From Setomelanomma holmii (taxonomy: Eukaryota; Ascomycota; Dothideomycetes; Pleosporales; Phaeosphaeriaceae), in NCBI GenBank assembly GCA_010015745.1, contig ML978178.1, positions 1-64,000 on the forward strand: a DNA stretch of 64,000 nt, written 5' to 3'. Below are positions 33,230 to 44,969 of this stretch, piece by piece; positions within the stretch are counted from its first letter, which is position 1, and each line of letters begins with the position of its first letter. The notes under the pieces are model-generated. The model was not told the origin of the DNA and made no database searches. It saw only the letters and a program-made list of their open reading frames with translations. The position numbers and the translations under genes are program-made.

Positions 33230-34666
33230 ATGGAGAGCGGTTGGCAACACCGCGGGCACCCGCCGCACGACCCTTCTGCACCGTCTGTCCTCCCGACGCT
33301 TCCCAGCGTGGCAGAGCTGCTTGCATCCTCACGGCCCACGAGCGACTCCATTCCCGCTTACCAGCACCCGTCCGCCAGCTCGCGGCAACACCTCTCGCGC
33401 TCCACTCCACCCAATGCGCCTGCGCTGAGCACGTCTGCCAACGCTTCTTCGTCTGCAGACCACTCGCACTCCTCTGTCTTCAATTACACGAATCAAGCAA
33501 GGTGAGTGTGGTGAAGGAAGGTGCGACACACGTGCTGACTACACAACAGCCCCACCGAGTCAGCAACATCAACATCACCCTCTGAGCCACAGCACTACCA
33601 ATCACTGAACACGCATCAATCGTCTGTCGTGCCTTTTGGTCCAACCTCGACGTCTGCTACTGGACCGAGTCTAGGCGCTCTTCACTCGCAGCCACCAACG
33701 AATGCCCGACGCCAAGATTCGGCCTACCAGCGCATCGAGTCGCCCAAAGAGGGCTCGTCTTTTGCACCATCGTCAGAGTCCAACTTTGTTTATTCCAACC
33801 GGAGCCCAAGCGACAATTATCCCCAGCCTAGTCCTGGATCTGTTTCTCATCCTCATTCTCATACGTCATTTCCTTTAAACCATCACTCTGCTTCTACTTC
33901 ACGGTCACACGAGCAAGGCCACGCTCAAATAGGTACGGATTCCGCATCCAGGAGTTCAGGTTCTTCTCAGCCACAAGATCACACAAGTTCCAACAACTCG
34001 CGGCAGCAGCGATACAACGTCAGATTTGCAACAAACCACACTATTGAAAACATGCTTCCATCTCAAAAGTCTCGACAAAGTCCTCCTCTACCAACACCAC
34101 CTGCTCAAGTGGACGCTGTCAACTCACCACCTGTAACGCCTGAAGCAGCCGTTCCGCCCATCATAGAGCCTGCCATCCGGGCCATCACTCGCAGTTGTCA
34201 GCCCTCAGAGGACCAATTGCAGTCTGAGGAACGTCACCAGGAGCTATCAGCGGAACGCTGCCCAGTTTGCAACGAGACTTATCGCCGACCCTTGCCCGAG
34301 TTCAATGCTTCAGCTACGGACTCCAATAAACCGCAAGGCTCAAGCATGGACATGGACGTGGGAACTGGCATGCTCGGCATTATCGACCGGTTGCGCAAGC
34401 ATGGAAAGGACGCCGACGCCGATTATGCGCAATGGAAGGCGCACCACGAGAGATGCTCACGCAACAGGCCGAGCTCCAGTCCGCGCCCTCCAACATCTTT
34501 GCCACCGAACGATAGGCCTTCCAATGGCCAATCCCGTGCCAACGCGCAGCCAGAGGTCGTTTCCAACAAACGAAAGCCTGAAGACTCGCACGGCGACAGA
34601 CAGAAGCTTCGAAAGGTCGCTTTCGATGCGGACACTTCGGCTGCACCAGTCCCTGCGACAACATGA
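33230..34666 (+). CDS. Disordered Ser/Pro-rich nuclear-type protein with CPxC...C zinc motif
   Basis: Exons 33230-33501 and 33550-34666 (48-bp intron, GTGAGT...CAG) give 462 aa. Residues 1-310 are Ser/Pro/His/Gln-rich and predicted disordered. The conserved-looking part starts near residue 335: a CPVC pair, about 50 residues with the helix GMLGIIDRLRKHGKDADADY, then HHERC, together a possible C2HC zinc module. A basic KRKPED...KLRK segment near the C-terminus looks like a bipartite nuclear localisation signal. No catalytic motif is seen. The architecture suits a nuclear regulatory or scaffold protein, possibly a ubiquitin- or nucleic-acid-binding one; that is unproven. Confidence 0.7.
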
Positions 34667-36692
34667 TTGACGCCCTTTACTCTCTCCTCATACCCGCTCT
34701 TTCGAACGACCTCAACCTGCGACTGAAATCGCCTCTGAATCTGCATTTTTGATTGAGAATCTGCTCAAATGGCCACATGGCATTGTCGATACCCCCTTTA
34801 TTGTTACTGCTGGGCGTTATGGTCGCGTCGTTTTCCATTTGGTGGACAAAAGAACTGGCATGCACGGCGCTAGCCATGGGTCACCACTGCTGACGTTTTC
34901 ATTTCGGCACGACCTTGTTTCGCCAGAGTCAAATAGAGCTTATGTCCTCTTCGGGCCTTCTGGTTTTCCTGCATGCTGTATTGCCTCAGACGATGTACTG
35001 GTACGCAACTTCTTTCTCGACTCCTGTACCTCCCGTAGGAACCGCCAGATGCTGTGTACGATGCATCCACGCTCAGCCTTCGTCTTGTCCCAACTATACC
35101 CCTGTTTTCAATTCTGTTAAGTAAACAATCAATGACCTCTCGACCACGCAAGCCCTCTCCGCATACTCAGTGTCGTCATCAACATCATCCGCCGCTTACT
35201 TTCTCGAGCGACTAACAATTCGATATCATTGACGCGTCGCTATTTCCGTGTCACGCACGATCTCTCCTGTTAATCCAGACCACGTCGTGGACTAGCTTCT
35301 GACCCCGATCAAAGTTTCTCCAGGCATAAACAAGGGTCGCTGCGGTTCGGTACGAAACCTAAAGTCAATCAGGAATGTCGCTAAGATGAAGTCTAGTAGG
35401 GGCGGCCGGTCCCTTGAACCCCTCGAGATTTGTGATCGCGCCGTTGGGCTGTATGAGCACAGGCCCCAAGCCCGTATGTCAACTCAAAAGCAAACATTGA
35501 TTGAGCCACCACTCTCCACGGTGGGTCTACCAGACTAGCAACGAATCACGCGATCCGGAGCGGATACAGGTGGAGCTATGCGATCACTTGCAGGTTTCTC
35601 CTCGGTGCTAGAGATGAATCTGGTATAGCGACAGCGGCTAGGCGGCCGGCGAGCGGGGCTTCCCGAGCTTGCCAACCCCGCTAGGCAATGTATTCAGCGT
35701 ATCAGAAGTTACCGCGCAACCTTCCTGTCCCGATATCCTGGAGTCTTTGAACGGCTTCAAAAGATTCGATGTGTTGGGACAGCCGAGATCTTTCATCGTG
35801 CCCGTCAGCCCGCCCAGACCAACAATGACATTGTGGCGGCGATAGTTCAAAAGAGAGACCCTTCGCATCGTGTGGCTACTTTTGTTGCAGTAGTCACTTT
35901 TGCTACATTTCTCAGGGAATGGCCTGATTGGACAGTCGATATTGGTCTAATGGGAGGTGGTGACGTGAGTGCGCACATCGGTGCACCCAGTACCTGTATC
36001 AGCACAACCATTGCATCCCCATTTTTCAAAGACATCACCGCGCATTGAAGATCGCAGTGTCAGCACCTCACGGCTCTGCCGCAATTGGTCTGTCCCGAGC
36101 ACACGAACATCCTTCCAGAAACAGCTGCTAAATTTTGGTACAAGAGCAGAACGGCATGATCAGCAACACATGGCAACCAGGAGTCTGGATACTTTGACCT
36201 CGTTTGACAGCGCGAGGGATATCGAAGCACAAAATTGTATAAATAGCCGATCGACACGGCGCTCTAGGCAACCCGGAAACATTTCTGCCGATCTATTGTC
36301 AAGCCCCATTTCTAGCGAAACTCTCTCGGCCTATCTGCTCGCAAATCGGATTGGACTGATTCGAATGCCAATGGCGTAGCCGCAGGAACGTCTTTTGCCT
36401 CCTTGTCGCAGACTCGAACTGTAACGTGGCGCAAACTTGGGGGACCTTGGTTGAGTGCCGAGCAAACAAGCAGCAAGCGCCGCAAATTGCGTGGTCTGAC
36501 GATGCAGGCCTACGGTCACCGCACGAGACTTCTGACCGTATATCGAATTGAGACGAACATGCCAGCTTTGCTACAGTGCTCCATCGAGGTTCCACTACCT
36601 GTCAGCTCCTCGTCACGGAAGACACTCCAGTGCCACGATTGAAGCCACGTAGCCAGGCCTGTCTCAGTGTCTCCGCCGCGATCCTTGCTTGC
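34667..36692. other. Gene-poor region, one long open frame
   Basis: 2 kb without a confident gene. The plus-strand frame at 35629-36048 is open for 139 codons, includes PGVFERLQKI, and has no ATG near its beginning. It could be a gene fragment or chance. Other frames (34749-35120, 35969-36379) are unconvincing. Confidence 0.4.
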
Positions 36693-37172
36693 ATGCGCGA
36701 GACTCACAGTCCACGTATTTGCGTGCTATATGTCGGTTCAGTGTGCATCTTATTGCTGCTTGTTGGCATGATTCTCCGTGCGTCACTTGCCGAAAGTACA
36801 TTGCGAACGGCACAGGCCCAGTATAAACGTCTTCCGTCTCCCCATCTTGGCGATTCAGCTTGGAGTGCTCCCGCACAGACGCGGCTGCCATCCGTAAGCG
36901 AGATGGTGGATCTGTCTGCATGTCGCTCTTTATCCGTGACCCACCGTTTAGACCAACCGCCCGCAGGAAGCGTCGAACACGTCGCAACAAGTGGCGAACA
37001 CGCAATTCATCACGTCTGGCACAAGTCTAATAGTACCGCTCACCCTTTAGTCTCGCACAAGTACCACAACTTGCGCGTCGAGCCCCGCTCCGGTCACACC
37101 GCGGAAGTGAAGTTCGAGAGCTTTCGCTGTAACAGCAGCATGATCTTGGTCGGCCGCGTTTACGCCCATTGA
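36693..37172 (+). CDS. Hypothetical single-pass membrane protein
   Basis: An ATG at 36693 (frame open from 36576) gives 159 aa. After a short basic N-terminus comes a strongly hydrophobic segment (ICVLYVGSVCILLLLVGMIL, about residues 8-27), then a soluble tail of about 130 residues with several His and two possible N-glycosylation sites (NST, NSS). This resembles a type II membrane or uncleaved-signal protein. No family is recognised, no intron is needed and there is no supporting neighbour. The frame may be a true small gene or chance. Confidence 0.35.
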   Translation: MRETHSPRICVLYVGSVCILLLLVGMILRASLAESTLRTAQAQYKRLPSPHLGDSAWSAPAQTRLPSVSEMVDLSACRSLSVTHRLDQPPAGSVEHVATSGEHAIHHVWHKSNSTAHPLVSHKYHNLRVEPRSGHTAEVKFESFRCNSSMILVGRVYAH

Positions 37173-38291
37173 CCCTGGTTGGAAACAATGGGTGATGCTT
37201 CGTGCGGGAACTTGTCTCTGACTCGACATCTCTAGTTGCTCCACTTGCGGTTAAAGAAACAAGGATACCCTTCCTGCTAACGGGCATTCTGACTCAGCAT
37301 CCGCTTCATATCCCCCGTTCTTCGGCTCCTACGTTGTTGAAACTCAATAAGCACACAAACGTGTATAATTTCGTCGTCACAATTAGTGAAGGCCATCGCG
37401 CGCCCCTCAGTAACATGGCATTCTCGATATGCAGTTTCCGAAGTCAGCCATGTTCATTCTCTAGTGCTAGCACAACTAGCTTGCGCCACCTGTTGCGTCC
37501 TCTGGCTGTACCCAGTGTTTTATCACATACTGTATATCAAGAGCGTTGATATTGGGCCTCGAAAGGGCATGCAGCTACCCGTGGATCAGCCGGAACGGAG
37601 GATATGCTCGGGCCTCTGTGCGAATAAGAAAGAATTCAGAAGGATTCGAAGGGACAAGAAAGCTGTCAGTAGGACGGTATAGCAGTCGGCAGAGGCGGCA
37701 ATCACACAATTACCCTTGTACTCTACTGGACTCAAACGAGCATTTCGATTCATTAGCTTCCCTTCCAAATATGTCCCCGACATCACAGTTTACATCAACC
37801 ATACCGTCAATCCTATACCTTAGAGTTGACAGTCACAAGTACCTGCGCGCCGTCACCTGAAGCAGGTCTCCTCTGGTACCACCTTCGCATACAGGATCTG
37901 CAGAGCTGCAAGCCTCCAGAGCTGAAGCAAATGCACGCTTCACCTACCGTCTCGTCGGTTCATTGCTGTCGTCAGGACCGCGCAACGACTCGAACCGCAC
38001 GGGATTGCAAACCACGGGTGTGGCATTTCCAAGTGGCTGGCCTTGGCTACCGACTTTGTGTGACCTACAATGACACTGCATTAAGCGGTGAAGCTCGCTT
38101 TTGGCTTCAAAGATCCTTCCAACATTGTTTGTGGTGAAGGATCGATATGGTTTCGGAAGAAGAGGTGCTTGCAGAATCAGGAATTGAACCCAACCCAGCA
38201 TGAAACCACCACACGACACCGTACAATTACAGGGAATACGATCGGCTCGAAACTCTTCATGTCAACCACTTGATATCACATCGCAGCGTTC
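37173..38291. other. Intergenic, no gene recognised
   Basis: 1.1 kb of sequence with only short frames (for example 37202-37549 and 37826-38137) without recognisable features. Confidence 0.45.
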
Positions 38292-38564
38292 ATGCAAGGG
38301 CTTGGGCATCGTGCTGAGGAGGTGTCTCTTGACGATGAATGGCTGGCCTTGTTCTGCCACTTGTCAACGCACCCCGCCCTGCATTCAATGATCGACCATG
38401 TACATGACCTTGCCGCACTAGCGCGTTTAAAAGATGTCGGACTGGAAGAGAGGGACCTCGAGAGGCGCGGCGAAGGTTTCCGACGATTATATCCTGATGT
38501 GACGAGATCGCATCGACATCTAGACCGCCTCCGGGAGAAGTCAATATCAAGATTTCTTGGATGA
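38292..38564 (+). CDS. Small charged helical protein, hypothetical
   Basis: 90 aa from ATG 38292. The composition is protein-like: LDDEWLALFCHLSTHPALH followed by a long charged helix (LARLKDVGLEERDLERRGEG) and an Arg/His-rich end. No signal peptide, membrane segment or known domain. It may be an exon of a larger gene or a lone small gene. Called on composition alone. Confidence 0.3.
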   Translation: MQGLGHRAEEVSLDDEWLALFCHLSTHPALHSMIDHVHDLAALARLKDVGLEERDLERRGEGFRRLYPDVTRSHRHLDRLREKSISRFLG

Positions 38565-39542
38565 TTGACATGTCAACTTAGATACGTTATGAGTGCATCA
38601 GGGGTTAAGGGCCTTAGTCTCTCTAACTCTAACGCCACTGCGATACGCGTTTGGTTCGGTATTCGCAGCCGATTCGAGCTAATTGGTGGAAAAGTCTCCA
38701 GTGGCTGGACCTGGACATGCAGCATTTCCCATGCCCCGAGATTGGTACAGATTGCGACAACGGCGTGAGGCACACCATCTGCACGCGAGTGCGAACATCG
38801 TGGGGTTTGCTTTGTCATCAGAGGTAAATGCTCCGCTGGTGTGAGGTTTAGCGCGATAAGCGAATTGCACATGTGATTCATGGGATGCCTGAGGCGCCAG
38901 GTGGACGCATGCTTGCGATCTTGGTAGCTAGGATGCAAATGTGCAGGAACATCGATCCAGGTACGATATGATAGCGCAAACATGAGAGTCTGGATGCCGT
39001 TGATGATCACCAACCTGGATCGGGCCGCTTCTTCATTCGGCTTCTTGTCAAGACCGACATCACATGCGTCACGACAGACTTGCAAGTCACTACTCACCAC
39101 AAGCCAAAGGAGGTGAACTCCTGCAAGAGTCGGAAATCGAGCCCGAGAACGCATGGTGCTATCGTACATGTGGAAGGATCAAACGATCCTCGAATCCGAT
39201 GCCTCTTTCGACATCTAGAATGTCGTCTCAGCATGTCTCTGAAGATACTCAGACACATCTTTTGTAGTCGAAACACGGACTTTCTTCTTATCGGTCAGCC
39301 ATTCAAGGGAACCAGTTTCGCCCTTTGAGGCCAAACAAGATGTGCCCGTCTCTGCCTTGACTGAGACATACCTCGCTGGATGACGCACCAGGCACTCCTA
39401 TGCCTCTGCAGGACTATAAAGCTCGATACATCCTGGTCTCACTGATGATGAAGCAATCAAACAGCTCCGCCACTGCTTCATCATCATCCTTAGCAGCACA
39501 AAGCAACTCGCAGGCTCGAAGAACCACAACTTGTCGACGATC
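38565..39542. other. Intergenic, no gene recognised
   Basis: About 1 kb. A minus-strand open frame (38573-39169) lacks a recognisable domain and is probably chance. Confidence 0.4.
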
Positions 39543-39848
39543 ATGTCGAAGTACCGAGCACATCCTGCCACTGGCCAAGAATTCGCATCAGACCCTACTA
39601 AGGAGCAGAAGGGTCAGTGCATTGGTCTCCAATGCTGTTGCTGTAAGCATATTCGTGACGAAGATATCTGTCCTGGAATTAGCCGGTATGATCGCCCGCC
39701 TACATGTGGTCACTACAAGGCGCGCGGCAAGCGTTGTGTACCAATGTACATGCCTTTGCCACCTAGGCACGGGTTCATGTGTCAAGAACCTCATTGTCTT
39801 GATTCGAGTGCAGGAGTCACGTCTCCGCAGCATCAGTCGGGCAAGTAG
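39543..39848 (+). CDS. Small Cys-rich protein, hypothetical
   Basis: 101 aa from ATG 39543, with 11 Cys. They cluster as C-x4-C-C-C-C, then C at ICPG, C-G-H, C at KRCV, and a C-x4-C pair near the C-terminus. There is no signal peptide, so it is unlikely to be a secreted effector. The Cys/His spacing suggests zinc binding. It matches neither the C-x-H-x-F module of the genes near 47 kb nor a known finger. An overlapping frame (39400-39882) is less protein-like. Confidence 0.4.
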   Translation: MSKYRAHPATGQEFASDPTKEQKGQCIGLQCCCCKHIRDEDICPGISRYDRPPTCGHYKARGKRCVPMYMPLPPRHGFMCQEPHCLDSSAGVTSPQHQSGK

Positions 39849-40275
39849 GCGAAATTTTGGGGAAAGTGACAACGAGTCGTGATTGAAATACGTATCTTGA
39901 TGGATAAGTGGTCTTGGCTTGTAGCATGTAGTATAATCTATTGAGATTAGATTATATCCATTGGGATAGTTCGTTTGAGTTTAAGCGTCTGTTAAGGCAA
40001 ACTGATTCGTATCGTAGCTGTACTCTCGCAAAACACTTTCCTTTTCGACCAATTGTTTGTCTCGTATGACTCCGCGCGTCTCTGCTCTCAGTGCGCATGG
40101 CCACAAATTCGCTCGATGCGAAGGATTCTTGTGTAACATATTTCTCAAAACGAAGATGTGACATGCGAACAGCTGACGCGGGGTTTCAGTCCCCGTTCCA
40201 CCGCAATGACGGTGGCCAAATCCGGCGCACGACTTCACCAAGCTCACCTTCAGACGTCTTACTCTTAGTACCATC
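39849..40275. other. Intergenic / promoter
   Basis: A 427-bp AT-rich gap upstream of the small conserved-looking protein at 40276. No gene is seen. Confidence 0.45.
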
Positions 40276-40659
40276 ATGTCGGCTACCTCACCCACGAGCT
40301 CATCCTCAGCCCCTCAACCCCCAGCCTCCACCTCACATCCACCGCCAATTCAATCCCCAAAATCCGTCTACAACCCCAAACTAGACCACCAGGGCAAGGG
40401 CAACGCATACGGCATCATCCACGAAAGCTATCTCTGGAGCATACCCATCGACCACGAACTCGCACGCGCATACAAAAAGATCGAGGGTGAGGAGGAACGA
40501 AGGGCATTCACCCTGTCGTACGGCGAGAAGAGATATAAGATGAATTTGAAGCCTAGGCAGCTGTCACTGTTTGATGAGAATGGGAAGGAGTTTGTGGAGC
40601 CTGGTGGGCTGAGTGAGGAGGAGAGGAAAATGAAGGGTTTGGATAGTTGGCGAGGATGA
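40276..40659 (+). CDS. Small conserved-looking protein of unknown function
   Basis: Single exon, 127 aa (ATCATGTC start context). The first 40 residues are Ser/Pro-rich. The rest is compact and looks globular: NPKLDHQGKGNAYGIIHESY, then WSIPIDHELARAYKKIEGEE, RAFTLSYGEKRYKMNLKPRQ and an acidic GLSEEERKMKGLDSW end. No domain name is recalled, but the sequence has the character of a conserved fungal orphan. It converges on the haloperoxidase pseudogene, with about 150 bp between their 3' ends. Confidence 0.65.
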   Translation: MSATSPTSSSSAPQPPASTSHPPPIQSPKSVYNPKLDHQGKGNAYGIIHESYLWSIPIDHELARAYKKIEGEEERRAFTLSYGEKRYKMNLKPRQLSLFDENGKEFVEPGGLSEEERKMKGLDSWRG

Positions 40660-40812
40660 AGGGTGCGCTTGGTAGGGAGTGGCATGGTCGAGGGGTAGAA
40701 AGTCAACATGCTCGATTGAGGATCTTGCCCAAGATTGGGATTACATGTCATGTAGATACTTATACCATAGTCTATATCATGCGGCTTTCCCAGCCTTACT
40801 TTTCGCGTTTGT

Positions 40813-42166
40813 CTAGAACTTATCCCAATTCTTATCGAAAGCTTCGAGTGTGGCACGCCCGACTGGATCGGCCACAATGGAATCAACATCGCTTGAAAAC
40901 TGGAAATGAATCTATACAATGTTAGCTTCGTCACAGTGCGGACAGAATCGGCAGTACTTACTCCCCCAAAGATCCGACTGTCTCCGTTATTCTTAACTGC
41001 TTGCTTGATGCTCGTGTACCTCCTACTCATCACTCCTAACCCTACGCCTGTCGCATTCGTGCTATGAATAATATGTATCTCGTCCTTGCCACCATTCTAA
41101 GCCTTGATGACCGCTGCAGCCGCTCCGCCAAAAGTAGCATGTGTCGACATATACTCCTGATGGTTTGGCGTCGGATCAAGTAATGGAGTCCAAGTAGGAA
41201 CGCTGACGTTGCGCTTGCTCGGTAGCCAAATGTCCGTGCGGCGGATCGCAGTCACAGGACGCCATGTGTTATAGAATGCTTTCGAGTCCCAGCCTGCGAC
41301 TGCGGCGTTGGCATGCGCATAGTTCAGTTGAGCGTAGAACTCTGCAGATGAGAGCACGTCTTTTGCGTACTTGTCCCCGATCACGTTGTGCGCGAAGCGA
41401 TTCCAAGCGGTTGGCGAGGATTCGCGCCAGAAGTAAGCGGTTTCGATGTTGTAAGCTGTTCGGACTGTTGAGTTGCGCTCGCCCTGGGCTTTGACGCAGT
41501 CTAGGAAGGACTCGTACGTAGACGAGTTAACTGATGGTGGTGGCGGCACGCGGAATCTGGTCCCATCACCAATGCCACCAAAGGTGTGAAGGTAACGAGC
41601 TTGAGGAGTGTCTGGCGCAACGAAGGCGGATCCCGGTGTTCGTTGATATACACTTGGGTATGCAGAGTGGTAAACGTAATTGACCAAATTATTCAGTTTG
41701 TCGTCCTGTCGCGCGTTTGTTACTCGAATCACTGCGCGTCGACCAATTGCTGCTGCACGCCAATATCGATCATCGGTCTCAGTAATGTTGATCTTGGCGA
41801 GAACATCTTGTGCAGCCTTGGAGATGTTGCCAAAATTTCTTGTTCCATGAAAAGTTCATGTTAGGCTATCATGAGCGGCATGTGACACAGCTAGCTGTTG
41901 GAAGGCGAGCGATTCGTTCTTGCTCTCGAGCGCAGCAACGTAGATTGAGGCTTGGACTATCGCTTCGAACCATCCCGATGGCGGTGATTGCAGGCCACCG
42001 ATCAGGGTGTTATTCGAAAGAAGACCGGACTGGTCGACCCTGCATACAATTAGTGCCCATATCTGGACTCATTCGCAGATCTCAAGTACCAGTATTGTAC
42101 GATGTCACCCGAGTACTGCGCATTGACACTTGCGCTCAGCGCCACAAGTATTCTCGAGAACTTCAT
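40813..42166 (-). pseudogene. Vanadium-haloperoxidase/PAP2-like gene with two in-frame stops
   Basis: Read on the minus strand, three exons (42166-42090, 42039-40962, 40911-40813; two 50-bp introns with good GT/AG ends) make one continuous frame of 417 residues, apart from a TGA at 41858-41856 and a TAG at 41099-41097. The N-terminus MKFSRILVALSASVNAQ is a signal peptide. Family landmarks are HAAHDSL, NTWRPVTAIR, a STHATFGGAAAAV block in place of the usual P-S-G-H, and SRIFGG joined across the second intron to IHFQFSS. Vanadium haloperoxidases and PAP2 phosphatases share this fold. Each stop is one substitution from Trp (TGG). Intact splice sites and a full-length frame suggest recent inactivation; stop-codon recoding or RNA editing is the alternative. 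Confidence 0.78.
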
Positions 42167-44969
42167 GTTGCAAGCCACTCAAAAGGTCTTAGAATCGCGA
42201 GATAACAATTGTGCAGACCTAAGGCTTGCGCGATAGACCGACAACAATGCGCAGGCACATCATCTTTTGTAGCTTTGGATTCCAAACGAACGCGTGTAGT
42301 AGGCTCATACAGCCACGGGATAACGACATACATTGAATATGACGTTATCGGTATTTGATCCTCAAGCAGCCAGTACCAATGTGTGGAGAAATGCAAGTCG
42401 AACTTGGCGATGCGGATGGAGATCGCATCGCGTGGTTGTCGAGCCAATGATCTCGCTCGTCAAGACATTGTGCACTTGGCAACCCAGATTGGGTTGGGAA
42501 TCGCAATTCTCCGCTCGGGAGTCGAGCGTGAGACAATGTTGCATCCAGCACGATTGTGAATGGAAACTTAACGCCTTAACAGCAACGCGGTCTAGAGGGA
42601 GCCTCTTGGCCCTGACACCTGGAGCAAAGTTGCTCATTGGGAACGGTCGCTGCGGCTGCGATTGTCAGACTACCTCATAGGAAGCCGAAAGCATCGTTGC
42701 GCTCGGTGGCAGGTAATCAATGGGAAGAGTAGGGGTGATCGTGGCTTTTTACAACATGCGCGGAGAACAGGTACAATACCCTCCATGCGGCAGTCGCCGA
42801 GTTTAGTCCTGACATCTCTCGCTATGTCTTGCGTCGTGAAGGAGCGGAGGGTCTGTTTCGAAAAGTTGTCGATGGTCTGTCAACGTTGAATGTACATGGT
42901 GTGTACAGGGGGAAGAGCTCACTTTGGACCTAAATCGCGCTGTTTGCGCGAGATTTTCTGTCGACGTTTCGCCCAAGCACTGCTGTCACATCGACCCCAC
43001 AGACTCTATCGCCACGTACGACTCATACGGTCCCCTCGACCACAATCTCAGCCGACATCGCTCCTATCAGACTGCCAGTAATTCCTGTGGCTCACGGCTG
43101 TCGAGGCTGTAGAGCAGGACAATCGCGATATCGAGTTTCAGCGCAGCCTTTTTTGGTGGTCCTCAAGAGAACGACAGTGCTTCCATTTCTAACCCCAGTA
43201 AGGACTTCTTCTGCGCAACTATGCTGATAGCAAACGTAGTCCAGACCGCCTCGGTATATGGCTACATTATCATTCTCGAGCCGGTCTATTGTCACAAGAA
43301 CCCACTCCAGACAATTCACGCATCGCTACCCCGGGGCACGGACACATGAACACTAACAACGTTCATTACGGGTGACCAACATAGACGATGAGCGGTCGCT
43401 GTGTTGGCCCATAGCGGCTCAATGACACGTAGGTCCTCCGTGACAGATCTTGCGGAAACGAGATGGAAACTGGCACCTCGCGTGCGGACTGCAATTGGCG
43501 GTGGCCATCGGAAAAACTCCCACGCAGCCTACTCCAAGTAGCACTGCGAAAGTCCTCGATGCCCTTCGTCCAGGAACGGGGGCGTTGGGAACGCTTCCAG
43601 TTCGTCGGAAGGCTTTGGACGCTGCAACTGAGGCAACGACTGCTGGGAAGACGGATGCGCCGCTTTAAGAGCTGCTACGGTTATCGCAACAGCTAGACTG
43701 TTGTAGGCGCTCTCAAGTCCTCGCCCGCAAGAGCTGGGTCGAATGGGTGTAGTGGTCGTCGAAGTTGGGATGTGATGTCCCACGCCGTCCATTCACGAAG
43801 ATGTGAAGAGGAACGAGCCAATGCACCTCGCGGTCGTTCAAAAGTCTCCGGTGGAAGAGGCTGTCGATCTTTGGGTCGTGTTCATTGCTTGTGATGGTCG
43901 TCACTCCATCGCCGCATTTTGTTGCCTGGCCTTCACTGTTGTTAGGCCAAAATGGTTGGTGGTCTGGAGACAAGGGGCGAGCACGCGCATGGCGGGGCAG
44001 CGACTGCCCAAGCCGCCCCAGCTGCAGGTGTCCAGGTGTGTGGCTAGCGAGACGCGACACCCTCAACGCGTCTTCGCCCCCGTGCCTCTTCCTCCTCGCA
44101 CACGTCTGGCTCAATTTCGCATTCAACGAAGAGTCCTTGATGCGACTTTGAGGCTCTTGTTTGTATCTGCCGATGGGACACATAAGAGATGGATGTTTCT
44201 GCTGTTGGGCGAAGCAGGGATTGGTGAGTCGAAGATGAAGCTTGCAGTCATTTTCAACCACAACTCTCCCCCTTGACAATGGCCGATTGCATCATCTCTC
44301 GAGCTCTGACTCTGTTTATCAGCCTCCCGCACTTACTTCGGTCAACTGGGATTCGGAAATATCGCCTTCTAGTACGATCTCAGCAAGGGAACACTTTCTG
44401 CCTGTGCAAATAGATCCTGCGCCCAACGTAATGGCCAGCGATCATCTGAGTTGCCAGGGTCTGAGAAAGGTATGGGTCGATGCTTCGCATGGAATCCTCG
44501 CAAAAACGCGGTAGCTCTGCTATGCTCTTCTGTGCCGTCTCATCGATCATGGCTGAGGCAAAGTACGACGAGATAAGGGTAGCGTCCTCCAAGTGCCCGG
44601 TCGGATAACACTGTGAGAGTACCATGATCGCTTACGTCTGCAATCATGCGAGCGTGGTACTGTTCTCCATGGAATGGAATGCCAAGGTGCAAGCCTCTCC
44701 GCTTCACCTAGGACCGCTCGAGTCTGGACACAAGGCAAGATGAGGCCGACAACTCCAACGCGTTGGGCCTCACTCTCATCTCATCACGCGTACGTATAGA
44801 ACTCTTCGCGTATACCGAAATTTCTGAGAGCTCACATCGTTCTCCAAGCTGATCGTCATATCGGCCGTCTTAATTTGCGACTGTAAGTCGATCTGTCAAG
44901 CATTGCTAGCCTTGATAGAGTAGCTGGCTGATCTGGGGTCGGATAAGATCTCTCTTACACTCGGCCGCG
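42167..44969. other. 2.8-kb gene-poor region
   Basis: There are overlapping frames on both strands at 43713-44279 (minus) and 43803-44276 (plus). Neither has a known domain, and at most one could be real. Remaining frames are short. No repeats are recognised. Confidence 0.4.

Noticed and set aside
38130..38200. Possible minus-strand tRNA (GGTTCAATTCC-like T-arm sequence)
   Set aside because: No matching acceptor stem, anticodon arm or D arm could be laid out around it.
43713..44279. Two overlapping opposite-strand frames as genes
   Set aside because: Neither has a recognised domain, signal peptide or supporting splice sites; they are mirror frames of the same sequence.
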